A stretch of DNA of 7,249 bases from JBKJUK01 sp046590705 (GCA_046590705.1 JBKJUK010000043.1:1-7249), one strand, 5' to 3'. Counted from the stretch's first letter, positions 1 to 6,214 are shown. The notes: generated by a model from the letters alone, not told the origin. A program made the numbers and translations.

Positions 1-46
1 GGTACGCCTGCGTAGCGCCGACCGTCGCGCGGCTCATCGGAATGAC
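1..46. repeat. Partial copy A of the GTCATTCCGA-ended palindromic element (right arm only)
   Basis: The segment ends at TCGGAATGAC (37-46). Its reverse complement begins GTCATTCCGATGAGC, which is identical over 15 bases to the left end of the element at 5955-6132. Its first 22 bases also match the reverse complement of that element's right end at 18 positions. The left part lies outside the window, so neither the full length nor the internal GAGGAATCT palindrome can be seen here. I infer that it is the right arm of the same dispersed family found at 3212-3360, 5955-6132 and 7079-7249. Confidence 0.65.
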
Positions 47-94
47 GTCCAGGTGTGTTCGCCAGCTGGGCCAGAGCTCTCTTTCTTACTTCAT

Positions 95-122
95 CGTTCT
101 GCGTTCTGAGTTCTGCGTTCAT
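95..122. repeat. 7-bp tandem array, CGTTCTG type, four units
   Basis: Four consecutive heptamers run CGTTCTG, CGTTCTG, AGTTCTG, CGTTCAT. The unit differs by one base from CATTCTG, which occurs in the right arm of the array at 2028-2062, so the two may belong to one family. No inverted partner array was found nearby, only a single CAGAATC-like unit just downstream (123-129). The rest of 123-295 up to the ABC-F start shows no convincing gene, and I could not identify a promoter in it. Confidence 0.6.
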
Positions 123-295
123 CAGAATCGTTGCGCCGGTGCGCTCTCTCGTGATTTCATGCGCGGCACCGAGCACGCCCAGCCGGAGTTTTCTGCTCTG
201 GCGGCGGTTAGAGCGATTGTTCACACATCGATGATGCTGTGCGCCAATCGAGTTCGTGCCTCTCTCCACCAGGAAAATAAAGGACACCGTTTCAG

Positions 296-1933
296 ATGAT
301 CTCCCTCTCTAAAATCAATAAGCAGTACGGTCGCCAGGTTTTGTTCGTCGACGCATCGTTTCAGCTGAATCCCGGCGAGCGAGCCGGCCTGGTCGGGCCC
401 AACGGCGCTGGCAAGACCACGATTTTCCGTCTGATCACGGGTGAGGAACTCCCCGACGACGGTGATGTCTCAGTGCCTAAGAAACTCACGGTCGGCTATT
501 TCCGTCAGGAGATCGACGACATGTCCGGCCGCACCGTACTCGACGAAGCGATCGCCGGCAGCGGTCGTCTGGGAGACCTCCATCACGAACTCGAGCAGCT
601 GCAGCACGACATGTCTGACCCTGCCAAAGGCGACCAGATGGAGAAGATTCTCGATCGCTTCGGCGAAGTGCAGGACGAGTATCAGCACCTTGGCGGCTAT
701 GAACTCGAATCAAGGGCCCGCGAGGTTCTGCACGGACTGGGATTCGAAGATGAGCGGATCGACGGCGATGTCGGCGCACTCTCCGGCGGTTGGAAGATGC
801 GGGTATCGATGGCCAAAGTGCTGCTCGGGAAACCGGACGTGCTGCTCATGGACGAACCGACCAACCATCTCGACATCGAATCGATCATCTGGCTCGAAGA
901 GTTCCTCAAGAGCATGACCAGCTCACTGCTCATGACCTCGCATGACCGAGACTTCATGAACAGGATCGTTTCGAAGATCGTGGAGATCGACGAGGGTGAC
1001 ATTCTCACCTACTCCGGCGACTACGATTTCTATGAGCGGGAGCGGGCTACGCGCGAGACCAATCGCGAGGCGCAGTACGCGCGGCAGCAGGCCATGCTGG
1101 CCAAGGAGCAGCGCTTCATCGATCGCTTTTCCGCGCATGCCGCGAAGGCAGCGCAGGTGCAGAGCCGGGTGAAAGCGCTCGACAAGATCGAGAAGATCGA
1201 ACTTCCCAAGAAGCGAAAGATCGTCCGCTTCGACTTTCGTCAGCCGCCGCGGTCGGGCGATGACGTAGCCGCACTGAAGGCCGTGCATAAGCAGTACGGA
1301 TCGAAAGTGGTCTACGACGCCTTCGACATGCTCATCCGCCGAGGCGAGCGCTGGTGCGTGATGGGAAAGAATGGCACCGGCAAATCGACGCTGCTGAAGA
1401 TGATCTCCGGAGCAGTCGCTCCCGACACCGGAAGCGTGCGCCTCGGCGCCAGTCTGAAGATGGGTTACTTCGCACAGCAGTCGCTCGAGCTCCTCAATCC
1501 GGAACTCACCGTGATCGAGCAGATTCAGAAAGACTTCCCACTGGAAGGGCTCGGGGTTCTCCGCAGTCTTCTGGGGGCGTTCCAGTTCTCCGGTGACGAT
1601 GTCGACAAGCGGATTCGCTCGCTCTCAGGCGGTGAGAAGTCGCGTCTGGTACTCGCCCGCATGCTGCTCGAGCCGCCTAACTTTCTCGTGCTCGACGAGC
1701 CGACCAATCATCTCGACCTGGCCACCAAGGAAATGCTGGTCGAAGCGCTCAGTCAATTCGAAGGAACAATGCTCTTCGTGTCACACGATCGAGCCTTCCT
1801 CCGCGGACTGGCCAACCGCGTCCTCGAACTCGGCGGTGAAGGAAGCGGCCACGACGAGCCGCTCAAGTATCCAGGCACCTACATCGAGTACGTGCAGAAG
1901 ACCGGACACGAAGCGCCGGGAGTACACGCTTGA
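296..1933 (+). CDS. ABC-F family ATPase (ribosome-associated translation factor type)
   Basis: This 545-residue protein has two complete ABC ATPase domains and no membrane segments, as expected for soluble ABC-F proteins that bind the ribosomal E site and modulate translation or release stalled or antibiotic-bound ribosomes. Domain 1 has Walker A GPNGAGKTT (34-42), signature LSGGW (162-166), Walker B VLLMDE (182-187) followed by PTNHLD, and switch His216. Domain 2 has Walker A GKNGTGKST (357-365), signature LSGGE (443-447), Walker B FLVLDE (463-468) followed by PTNHLD, and switch His497. Between them (about 240-314) lies a charged, helical ABC-F linker containing FIDRFSAHAAKAAQVQSRVK, closest to the Uup/YheS style. 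The C-terminus ends soon after domain 2 and lacks the Uup coiled coil. The ATG at 296 follows AGGA (281-284) by 11 nt. All ATPase residues are intact. The exact subfamily (EttA, Uup, YheS, YbiT or resistance type) cannot be assigned by eye. Confidence 0.95.
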   Translation: MISLSKINKQYGRQVLFVDASFQLNPGERAGLVGPNGAGKTTIFRLITGEELPDDGDVSVPKKLTVGYFRQEIDDMSGRTVLDEAIAGSGRLGDLHHELEQLQHDMSDPAKGDQMEKILDRFGEVQDEYQHLGGYELESRAREVLHGLGFEDERIDGDVGALSGGWKMRVSMAKVLLGKPDVLLMDEPTNHLDIESIIWLEEFLKSMTSSLLMTSHDRDFMNRIVSKIVEIDEGDILTYSGDYDFYERERATRETNREAQYARQQAMLAKEQRFIDRFSAHAAKAAQVQSRVKALDKIEKIELPKKRKIVRFDFRQPPRSGDDVAALKAVHKQYGSKVVYDAFDMLIRRGERWCVMGKNGTGKSTLLKMISGAVAPDTGSVRLGASLKMGYFAQQSLELLNPELTVIEQIQKDFPLEGLGVLRSLLGAFQFSGDDVDKRIRSLSGGEKSRLVLARMLLEPPNFLVLDEPTNHLDLATKEMLVEALSQFEGTMLFVSHDRAFLRGLANRVLELGGEGSGHDEPLKYPGTYIEYVQKTGHEAPGVHA

Positions 1934-1934
1934 T

Positions 1935-2062
1935 GAATGGAGAATGGAGAATGGAGAATGTTGAATGTTGAATGGAGAATGGGGAATGTTGAATGGAGAG
2001 TCAGGCACGCCTTTCGCCTTTGACTTGCATTCTCCATTCTGCATTCAACATTCTCCATTCTG
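1935..2062. repeat. Inverted 7-bp arrays (GAATGGA / TCCATTC) forming a long hairpin
   Basis: The left arm (1935-1997) is nine uninterrupted heptamers of form GAATG followed by GA, TT or GG. The right arm (2028-2062) is five heptamers of the complementary form: CATTCTC, CATTCTG, CATTCAA, CATTCTC, CATTCTG. Positions 1948-1967 pair perfectly with 2042-2061, and 1970-1981 with 2028-2039, giving 32 of 34 pairs around a 46-nt loop. The array starts one base after the ABC-F stop codon and ends 60 nt before the DUF4097 start. There is no T-run after it, so it is not a standard intrinsic terminator, although such a stem could block 3' exonucleases or cause polymerase pausing. Its AT-rich composition contrasts with the neighbouring genes. 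Confidence 0.9.
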
Positions 2063-2112
2063 CGTCTCTGAAAACTTTCCCGCTTCGCGTCCGTACACCA
2101 GTTGAGACGCAA

Positions 2113-2117
2113 AGGAG
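2113..2117 (+). promoter_or_regulatory. Ribosome binding site of the DUF4097 gene
   Basis: AGGAG lies 5 nt before the ATG at 2123. It decides between that ATG and an in-frame TTG at 2102, which would add seven residues (MRRKGVA) but has no Shine-Dalgarno sequence and would include the site within the coding region. Confidence 0.8.
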
Positions 2118-2122
2118 TCGCC

Positions 2123-3136
2123 ATGAGACATCGTGATTCGGGAATGGCAGGAAGCGCGGGAGCACTGCTGATCGTGGCGCTGGCCTTTGCCGGTACCGCG
2201 AACGCAGCAGTCGAGGACGTCGTCAGGAAATCATTTAACGTACAGGCCGGCGGTCGATTGAATGTCGACACGGACCTCGGTGCCATCATCGTCCGCACCG
2301 CACCGATCAATCGCGTCGACGTCGAGGTTTATCGCAAGGTCGATGTCAGCAGCCGCGAAAAGGCAGTACGACGGCTCAAGGACTTCGCACTCGGATTCAA
2401 GCAGAGTGGCAACGACGTCACCGTCACTGGTGAGTACCAGGAGCCTGCGCTCGGCTTCTGGAACTGGAACACCGACATGCAGGTGAAGTTCGTCATTACC
2501 GTTCCTTCGCGCTACAACGTCGACCTGCGTACCTCGGGCGGAGACGTCGTAGTCTCTGATCTTCAGGGAGAAGCGAAGCTGGGAACTTCCGGCGGAGACC
2601 TTCGCATCGGACGCATCACCGGTGCGGTCTTCGGGAAAACCTCGGGTGGCGACATCACAGTCAACGGTAGCACCGCGAAGGTCGAGGTGAAGACCTCCGG
2701 CGGAAACATCAGGATTCTTCAGGCCAGCGGCGACATCCACGCCAATACTTCGGGCGGCAACATCGAAATTCAAAAAGCCAGTGGCCGCGTCAACGCCCGG
2801 ACCTCGGGTGGCGACATTAACGTCGGTGATGTGCGCGGTCCGATCGAGGCCAGTACTTCAGGCGGAAACATCTACGCGAAAATCAGCTCGCAACCTTCCG
2901 CTGATTGCCGTCTCTCTACTTCGGGAGGCAATGTGGTGGTGTACCTGCCAAAGTCGGCTCGATTGAACATCGCCGCGCGCACCAGCGGAGGCAGCGTCGT
3001 TTCAGAGATCCCAATCGCCATCCATGGAAAAGTGGACAGCGACGAACTGAACGGCCAGATGAATGGTGGTGGCCCGCTGCTTACCCTGAAAACTTCCGCA
3101 GGCAACGTCTCGTTGAAAGGGTTTGTCGCGCAATGA
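2123..3136 (+). CDS. Exported DUF4097-family beta-solenoid protein (adhesin-like, TSGG repeats)
   Basis: This is a 337-residue exported protein. The N-terminus has a signal peptide: basic start, hydrophobic ALLIVALAFAG, and an A-x-A-like site near TANAA. Residues about 30-130 form a non-repetitive beta-rich region. From residue 137 the motif TSGG(D/N)(I/V) recurs at 137, 155, 173, 191, 209, 227, 245, 266 and 287, with a last TSAG at 324. The first seven are exactly 18 residues apart, two intervals of 21 follow, and the final interval is 37. This is the pattern of a DUF4097/DUF4098 (PF13349) right-handed beta-solenoid in which each repeat is about one turn. The family is often called putative adhesin, but its biochemical role is not established; relatives often sit beside ECF sigma/anti-sigma genes, which are absent here. 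Location is probably periplasm or cell surface; a lipobox cysteine is absent. The codons for TSGG vary between repeats, arguing for old, protein-level conservation. Confidence 0.85.
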   Translation: MRHRDSGMAGSAGALLIVALAFAGTANAAVEDVVRKSFNVQAGGRLNVDTDLGAIIVRTAPINRVDVEVYRKVDVSSREKAVRRLKDFALGFKQSGNDVTVTGEYQEPALGFWNWNTDMQVKFVITVPSRYNVDLRTSGGDVVVSDLQGEAKLGTSGGDLRIGRITGAVFGKTSGGDITVNGSTAKVEVKTSGGNIRILQASGDIHANTSGGNIEIQKASGRVNARTSGGDINVGDVRGPIEASTSGGNIYAKISSQPSADCRLSTSGGNVVVYLPKSARLNIAARTSGGSVVSEIPIAIHGKVDSDELNGQMNGGGPLLTLKTSAGNVSLKGFVAQ

Positions 3137-3186
3137 CACGGGGAATTTGAATCAGTTTCCGTGGAGCACAGGCAATCCTGCCTGTG
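3137..3186. other. Two consecutive stem-loops after the DUF4097 stop codon
   Basis: The first stem begins immediately after the stop: CACGG (3137-3141) pairs with CCGTG (3159-3163), extended by two G-T pairs and one A-T pair around an 11-nt loop. The second is cleaner: CACAGGCA (3167-3174) pairs perfectly with TGCCTGTG (3179-3186) around a 4-nt loop. Neither is followed by a T-tract, so a classical intrinsic terminator is not supported. They may stabilise the mRNA 3' end or assist Rho-dependent or pausing-based termination. The second stem may itself be a dispersed repeat, but only one copy is in this window. Confidence 0.5.
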
Positions 3187-3211
3187 AGAACTCGGCGGGC
3201 TCTCGGACGAC

Positions 3212-3360
3212 GTCATCCCGAAGGAGCACGCCATGCTCCGTATCGAACGCAGAGAGAGCTGCGACTGAGGAATCTACGCGCAGGGTTCGCGCTCAACATG
3301 TACAGCGCGGTCCTTGCGCGTAGATTCCTCGCACCCACCCATCCCGCCGCTCGGAATGAC
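3212..3360. repeat. Palindromic dispersed element, copy B (149 bp)
   Basis: The element runs from GTCATCCCGA (3212-3221) to its inverted counterpart TCGGAATGAC (3351-3360). At its core is a 64-nt palindrome (3267-3330) centred on CATG. The outer 16 bases, GAGGAATCTACGCGCA and its complement, pair perfectly; overall 27 of 32 positions are Watson-Crick and two more are G-T. The right end read on the minus strand gives GTCATTCCGAGCG, then after a spacer GCGAGGAATCT. No open reading frame in it looks real and no clear target-site duplication flanks it. It resembles a REP/BIME-like or MITE-like non-autonomous repeat; the mobilising enzyme, if any, is not in this window. Confidence 0.8.
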
Positions 3361-3387
3361 GGCTCGCCTGCTGGTGCTCAGCGAGCC
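3361..3387. repeat. Small stem-loop abutting copy B
   Basis: GGCTCGC (3361-3367) and GCGAGCC (3381-3387) are perfect 7-bp complements around a 13-nt loop, starting at the base after the terminal GATGAC-type end of copy B. It has no T-run. It may be an appendage of the element or unrelated. From here to 3492 I see no further gene or strong promoter; a TACACT at 3465-3470 is a weak -10 candidate for the next gene without a matching -35. Confidence 0.4.
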
Positions 3388-3479
3388 TGAGTCCTCGCGC
3401 GGATCTTCAATCTGCGTCGCGAAAATACTGGATGGCGACTCGTGCTCGCTTCCTTTCCACGCACTACACTAGTTCCCAT

Positions 3480-3486
3480 GGAGGGG
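3480..3486 (+). promoter_or_regulatory. Ribosome binding site choosing the DUF3052-like start
   Basis: GGAGGGG ends 6 nt before the ATG at 3493. Two upstream in-frame starts, GTG at 3442 and ATG at 3478, have no Shine-Dalgarno sequence; the ATG at 3478 actually overlaps this site. The ATG at 3493 is therefore preferred. Confidence 0.7.
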
Positions 3487-3492
3487 CGAGCA

Positions 3493-4101
3493 ATGGGCGC
3501 AGAAATGCGGTGCCGCGGGTCGCGCGGACATCTGGAAGCAGAAGGGAAGGCGCAGCTCGAATCCGACTACCTGAGGTTCAGTTCGTCCCGACTCAAGTTC
3601 AGAATCGAAGCTTCTGAGATCGCCAGTATGGTCGTCGATGAAGACGACCTTCTGATCGAGTCGGGCGGTGAAGAGTTTCGCCTGCGACTCGGAGCCGGAG
3701 CCGCCGCCAAGTGGATCGAGAAGATCAGGAATCCGAAGTCTCTTCTGGACAAGCTCGGCTTTCGAAACGGCGACAGCGTCGCGGTCATCGGGGTCGCCGA
3801 TGAGGAGTTTCGTTCTGCTGCTCTGAAGCAGAAGGTCATGCTCACGGAAGCTTCAGGTGAGCACCAGCACCTGCTGGTCTTCCTCGAATCCGCTGCGGAC
3901 CTGGCCGGATTCGTTGAGTGGAAACAGAAACTGCAGTCTGGCGGGGGAGTCTGGACCGTCCGAGCAAAAGGACCGGGCGGTCTGAAGGAATCGGACGTTC
4001 GTGCCGCCGCACTGCAGGCAGGACTTGTCGACGTGAAAGTGGCCTCGTTCTCTGCGACGAAGACCGCCGAGCGCTTCGTCATCCCCAAACGCGACCGCTG
4101 A
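3493..4101 (+). CDS. DUF3052-like protein of unknown function
   Basis: The protein is 202 residues from the preferred ATG at 3493 (207 from 3478), without signal peptide or membrane segment, so probably cytosolic. The N-terminal 65 or so residues are rich in predicted beta strands (YLRFSSSRLKFRIEASEI, DDLLIESGGEEFRLRLG). Then comes SLLDKLGFRNGDSVAVIGV, a Rossmann-like opening strand-turn; HQHLLVFLESAADLAGF; and a C-terminal stretch with GGVWTVRAKGPGGLKESDVRAAALQAGLVDVKVASFS and TAERFVIP (written here in pieces of the same segment). The order 'LGF.nGd', 'G..W.v..K', 'esDv..aa..aGLVD.KV.sFS.T.tA.rFVIP' is the hallmark I recall for the DUF3052 (PF11253) family, for which no function is established. 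Family assignment is from memory of the motif. It ends 69 nt before the M28 peptidase start on the same strand with no terminator between, so co-transcription is plausible. Confidence 0.75.
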   Translation: MGAEMRCRGSRGHLEAEGKAQLESDYLRFSSSRLKFRIEASEIASMVVDEDDLLIESGGEEFRLRLGAGAAAKWIEKIRNPKSLLDKLGFRNGDSVAVIGVADEEFRSAALKQKVMLTEASGEHQHLLVFLESAADLAGFVEWKQKLQSGGGVWTVRAKGPGGLKESDVRAAALQAGLVDVKVASFSATKTAERFVIPKRDR

Positions 4102-4115
4102 CGAGCGCGACGGCG

Positions 4116-4121
4116 TAGAAT
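4116..4121 (+). promoter_or_regulatory. Weak -10 candidate upstream of the M28 gene
   Basis: TAGAAT matches the sigma-70 -10 consensus at five of six positions and lies 55 nt before the peptidase ATG. At a 16-18 bp spacer there is no acceptable -35 sequence, so this is only a possible promoter; read-through from the upstream gene is equally likely. Confidence 0.2.
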
Positions 4122-4160
4122 GTCGCGCACGACGGGTGCTGCATCGCATCGGTCGATGAA

Positions 4161-4165
4161 AGGAG
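4161..4165 (+). promoter_or_regulatory. Ribosome binding site of the M28 peptidase gene
   Basis: AGGAG lies 5 nt before the ATG at 4171. In-frame ATGs at 4120 and 4156 have no such site, and starting at 4171 places the hydrophobic signal peptide directly at the N-terminus, so 4171 is the best start. Confidence 0.85.
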
Positions 4166-4170
4166 CACGA

Positions 4171-5877
4171 ATGAACAATCGATTTCTCGTCGCCGCCGTC
4201 GCATTCTCCGTAGTGACTCTGACGCTCGATGCAGCAGCTCCGAAACGCACCGGAGCGGGCGCAAAATCAGTCTCCGGTATTCCTGGCAATGTGCAGAAGG
4301 CAATGGATGTATTCAGCGCATCTTCGTTGAAAGCACACATGCGCTATCTGTCCAGCGACCTGCTCGAGGGTCGCGGGCCCGGCACACGCGGCGATCATCT
4401 CGCAACCTCCTACATCGCCGCGCAATTCGAAGCGGCAGGTCTACAGCCGGCCGGAGATAACGGCACATTCTTTCAGCGAGTCCCGCTGGTCGGCGTCGAT
4501 ACCGACGATGCGAAGACCACACTCGCCTTTGTCCGCCCGGGTGCGCAACCAGTTGCATTGAAGTATCTCGACGACTACGTCGTGACCAACGAGACGCAGA
4601 TGACCAGCACCGATCTCGAAGCCGACCTGGTGTTCGTCGGTCATGGTGTTGTTGCGCCGGAATTCGAATGGGATGACTACAAGGGACTCGATGTACGTGG
4701 AAAAGTGCTGCTGATGCTGGTGGATGATCCTCCGGCAAATGCTGCGGAGCCGAATCGATTCGGCGGAAAAGCGCGCACGTACTACGGTAGATGGACCTAC
4801 AAATACGACGTGGCCACGAAAATGGGAGCGGCTGGCGTGATTCTGATCCACACTGATCAGAGTGCCGGCTACCGCTGGTCGGTGGTGCGAAATTCATGGG
4901 GCCGCGAGCGCAGCTACGTGAAGGTCGCCAAGGGCGCTCACGCGCTATCCATGGCCTCCTGGATCACAAAACCGGTAGCCGAGGCGCTGATGGTTGGCGC
5001 CGGACAGAACCTCGAGGCGCTGACTGAGGCAGCTTCAAAGCGTGACTTCAAACCGGTTGCCCTCGGAACGAAAGCACAGGCCACGCTGATTACGGCTGTG
5101 CGCGAGATCGAGACCTCGAATGTGCTCGCAAAACTCCCCGGCAGCGATTCAATACTGAAAGACGAGGCCGTGGTGTACTCCGCGCATCACGATCATCTCG
5201 GTATCGCTACGCCGGAGGACGGCGACGCCATCTACAACGGCGCGCTAGATAACGCCTCGGGGAGTGCGCTGCTCATCGAACTGGCCCGAGTCTGGAAGGC
5301 TTCCGGCGTGAAGCCGAAGCGAACGATACTCTTCGCGGCCGTAGCGGCAGAAGAGCAGGGATTACTCGGCTCTGCCTACTACGGAGCAAATCCGGCCATA
5401 GCTGCGGGGAAGACCGCGCTGAATCTCAACTTCGACAGCATCGAACAGTTCGGTCGCGTGAAGAATGTAACCATCGCCGGAGCAGAACGGACGACCTTCT
5501 ATCCTGTCGCGCAGCGCGTGACAAAGGCGCTCGGGATCCGCATTGATCCCGACGAGCATCCCGAGCAGGGCTCGTACTACCGCTCGGATCACTTCAGCAT
5601 GGCTAAGTTCGGAATTCCGGCCTTCTCCGTAAATCCTGGAAGTGAATACGTCGGCAGGTCGAAGGACTGGGGAGAAAAACAGTTCAAGGACTACAACCAG
5701 AACCGGTACCACCAGCCCGACGATGAGTTCGATGAGACATGGGACTTTTCGCAGGGTGTGCAGATCGGTCAGCTAGGATTCTGGCTGGGATGGGAAGCCG
5801 CCAACCTGGCCACCTTGCCGACCTGGAAGGCCGGGGATGAGTTTCTGGCGGCGCGAGAGAAGAGCCTGGGAAGGTAG
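4171..5877 (+). CDS. Secreted M28-family zinc metallopeptidase with PA domain (aminopeptidase type)
   Basis: This 568-residue protein begins with a signal peptide (MNNR, then hydrophobic FLVAAVAFSVVTLTL, probable cleavage near DAAA), so it acts in the periplasm or outside the cell. The segment LSSDLLEGRGPGTRGD and the helix after it are typical of the M28 N-terminal region. A PA (protease-associated) insert spans about 145-255, including VFVGHGVVAPEFEWDDYKG and GAAGVILIHTD. The di-zinc catalytic set is complete: His339 and Asp341 in AHHDHLG, bridging Asp360 in NGALDNASG, Glu394 (general base) and Glu395 in AAEEQG, Asp422 in NLNFDS, and His474 in YYRSDHF. Known M28 enzymes with this layout remove N-terminal residues from peptides; the actual substrate cannot be read from sequence. 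Leu359 replaces the first Asp of the usual GADDNASG. It may be in an operon with the DUF3052-like gene. No T-rich terminator follows; the downstream region is repeat DNA. Confidence 0.93.
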   Translation: MNNRFLVAAVAFSVVTLTLDAAAPKRTGAGAKSVSGIPGNVQKAMDVFSASSLKAHMRYLSSDLLEGRGPGTRGDHLATSYIAAQFEAAGLQPAGDNGTFFQRVPLVGVDTDDAKTTLAFVRPGAQPVALKYLDDYVVTNETQMTSTDLEADLVFVGHGVVAPEFEWDDYKGLDVRGKVLLMLVDDPPANAAEPNRFGGKARTYYGRWTYKYDVATKMGAAGVILIHTDQSAGYRWSVVRNSWGRERSYVKVAKGAHALSMASWITKPVAEALMVGAGQNLEALTEAASKRDFKPVALGTKAQATLITAVREIETSNVLAKLPGSDSILKDEAVVYSAHHDHLGIATPEDGDAIYNGALDNASGSALLIELARVWKASGVKPKRTILFAAVAAEEQGLLGSAYYGANPAIAAGKTALNLNFDSIEQFGRVKNVTIAGAERTTFYPVAQRVTKALGIRIDPDEHPEQGSYYRSDHFSMAKFGIPAFSVNPGSEYVGRSKDWGEKQFKDYNQNRYHQPDDEFDETWDFSQGVQIGQLGFWLGWEAANLATLPTWKAGDEFLAAREKSLGR

Positions 5878-5885
5878 GGTGAGGC

Positions 5886-5913
5886 GGCCGGGGGCCGGGG
5901 TCAGGGGGCCGGA
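5886..5913. repeat. 7-bp tandem array, GGCCGGG type, left member of an inverted pair
   Basis: Four in-register heptamers run GGCCGGG, GGCCGGG, GTCAGGG, GGCCGGA, starting eight bases after the M28 stop codon. The complementary array lies at 6170-6197. The two together bracket palindromic element copy C, with gaps of 41 and 37 nt on either side. Confidence 0.8.
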
Positions 5914-5954
5914 GTAACGGCTGACTGACCCGGGTCTCGGATTCCCCGACGCGC

Positions 5955-6132
5955 GTCATTCCGATGAGCGAGGGATGCGTTTGATCGCTTGAGAGGTGTG
6001 ACGCGCGAAGAGGAATCTGCGTTCCGCGCCGCATTGGTCGTGACACTTTCACCGCTTCCGCGCGGACCGGAGATTCCTCTTCGCAGGCGCAGCTGAGGTA
6101 TCGGTACGAATTGCGTGGTTCATCGTAATGAC
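5955..6132. repeat. Palindromic dispersed element, copy C (178 bp)
   Basis: It begins GTCATTCCGATGAGC (5955-5969) and ends TCGTAATGAC (6123-6132), inverted repeats differing at one of ten bases. Inside, GCGAAGAGGAATCT (6005-6018) pairs perfectly with AGATTCCTCTTCGC (6071-6084), and a second stem continues inward, TCCGCGC (6023-6029) with GCGCGGA (6060-6066). The shared GAGGAATCT core and termini place it with copies A, B and D. It carries no credible ORF. Confidence 0.8.
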
Positions 6133-6169
6133 GTCATGCAGGAACCCGAACCGCGCCAGTTGCCTCTAC

Positions 6170-6197
6170 TCCGGCCTCCGGCCCCCGGCCCCCGGCC
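6170..6197. repeat. 7-bp tandem array, CCCGGCC type, right member of an inverted pair
   Basis: Four heptamers run TCCGGCC, TCCGGCC, CCCGGCC, CCCGGCC, the exact complement type of the array at 5886-5913. If both were transcribed in one RNA they could pair across copy C, forming a roughly 310-nt closed structure. Confidence 0.8.
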
Positions 6198-6214
6198 CCT
6201 TGAACATCTCTGCT

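Noticed and set aside
42..299. 85-residue open frame upstream of the ABC-F gene, overlapping its start codon
   Set aside because: It begins inside the palindromic repeat and runs through the CGTTCTG array, has no ribosome binding site and shows no domain-like sequence.
1935..2062. Possible CRISPR array
   Set aside because: Units are 7 bp and contiguous, with no unique spacers and no cas genes nearby.
2070..2094. ECF-sigma-like promoter (GAAAACTTT ... CGTCCGT) before the DUF4097 gene
   Set aside because: The two blocks are only 9 nt apart, too short for an ECF -35/-10 spacer of about 16 nt.
3204..3368. Target-site duplication around copy B
   Set aside because: The flanks CGGACGAC and GGCTCGCC share no convincing direct repeat, so recent transposition is not shown.
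4098..4121. Promoter CTGACG with TAGAAT before the M28 gene
   Set aside because: The spacer is only 12 bp; kept only as a weak isolated -10 candidate.
3567..4340. 257-residue minus-strand open frame
   Set aside because: It lies opposite two well-supported genes, is a low-complexity Arg/Ser-rich shadow, and lacks a ribosome binding site.
5684..6052. 122-residue minus-strand frame, Pro/Arg-rich
   Set aside because: It is antisense to the end of the M28 gene and the GGCCGGG array; its composition comes from the GC-rich repeats.
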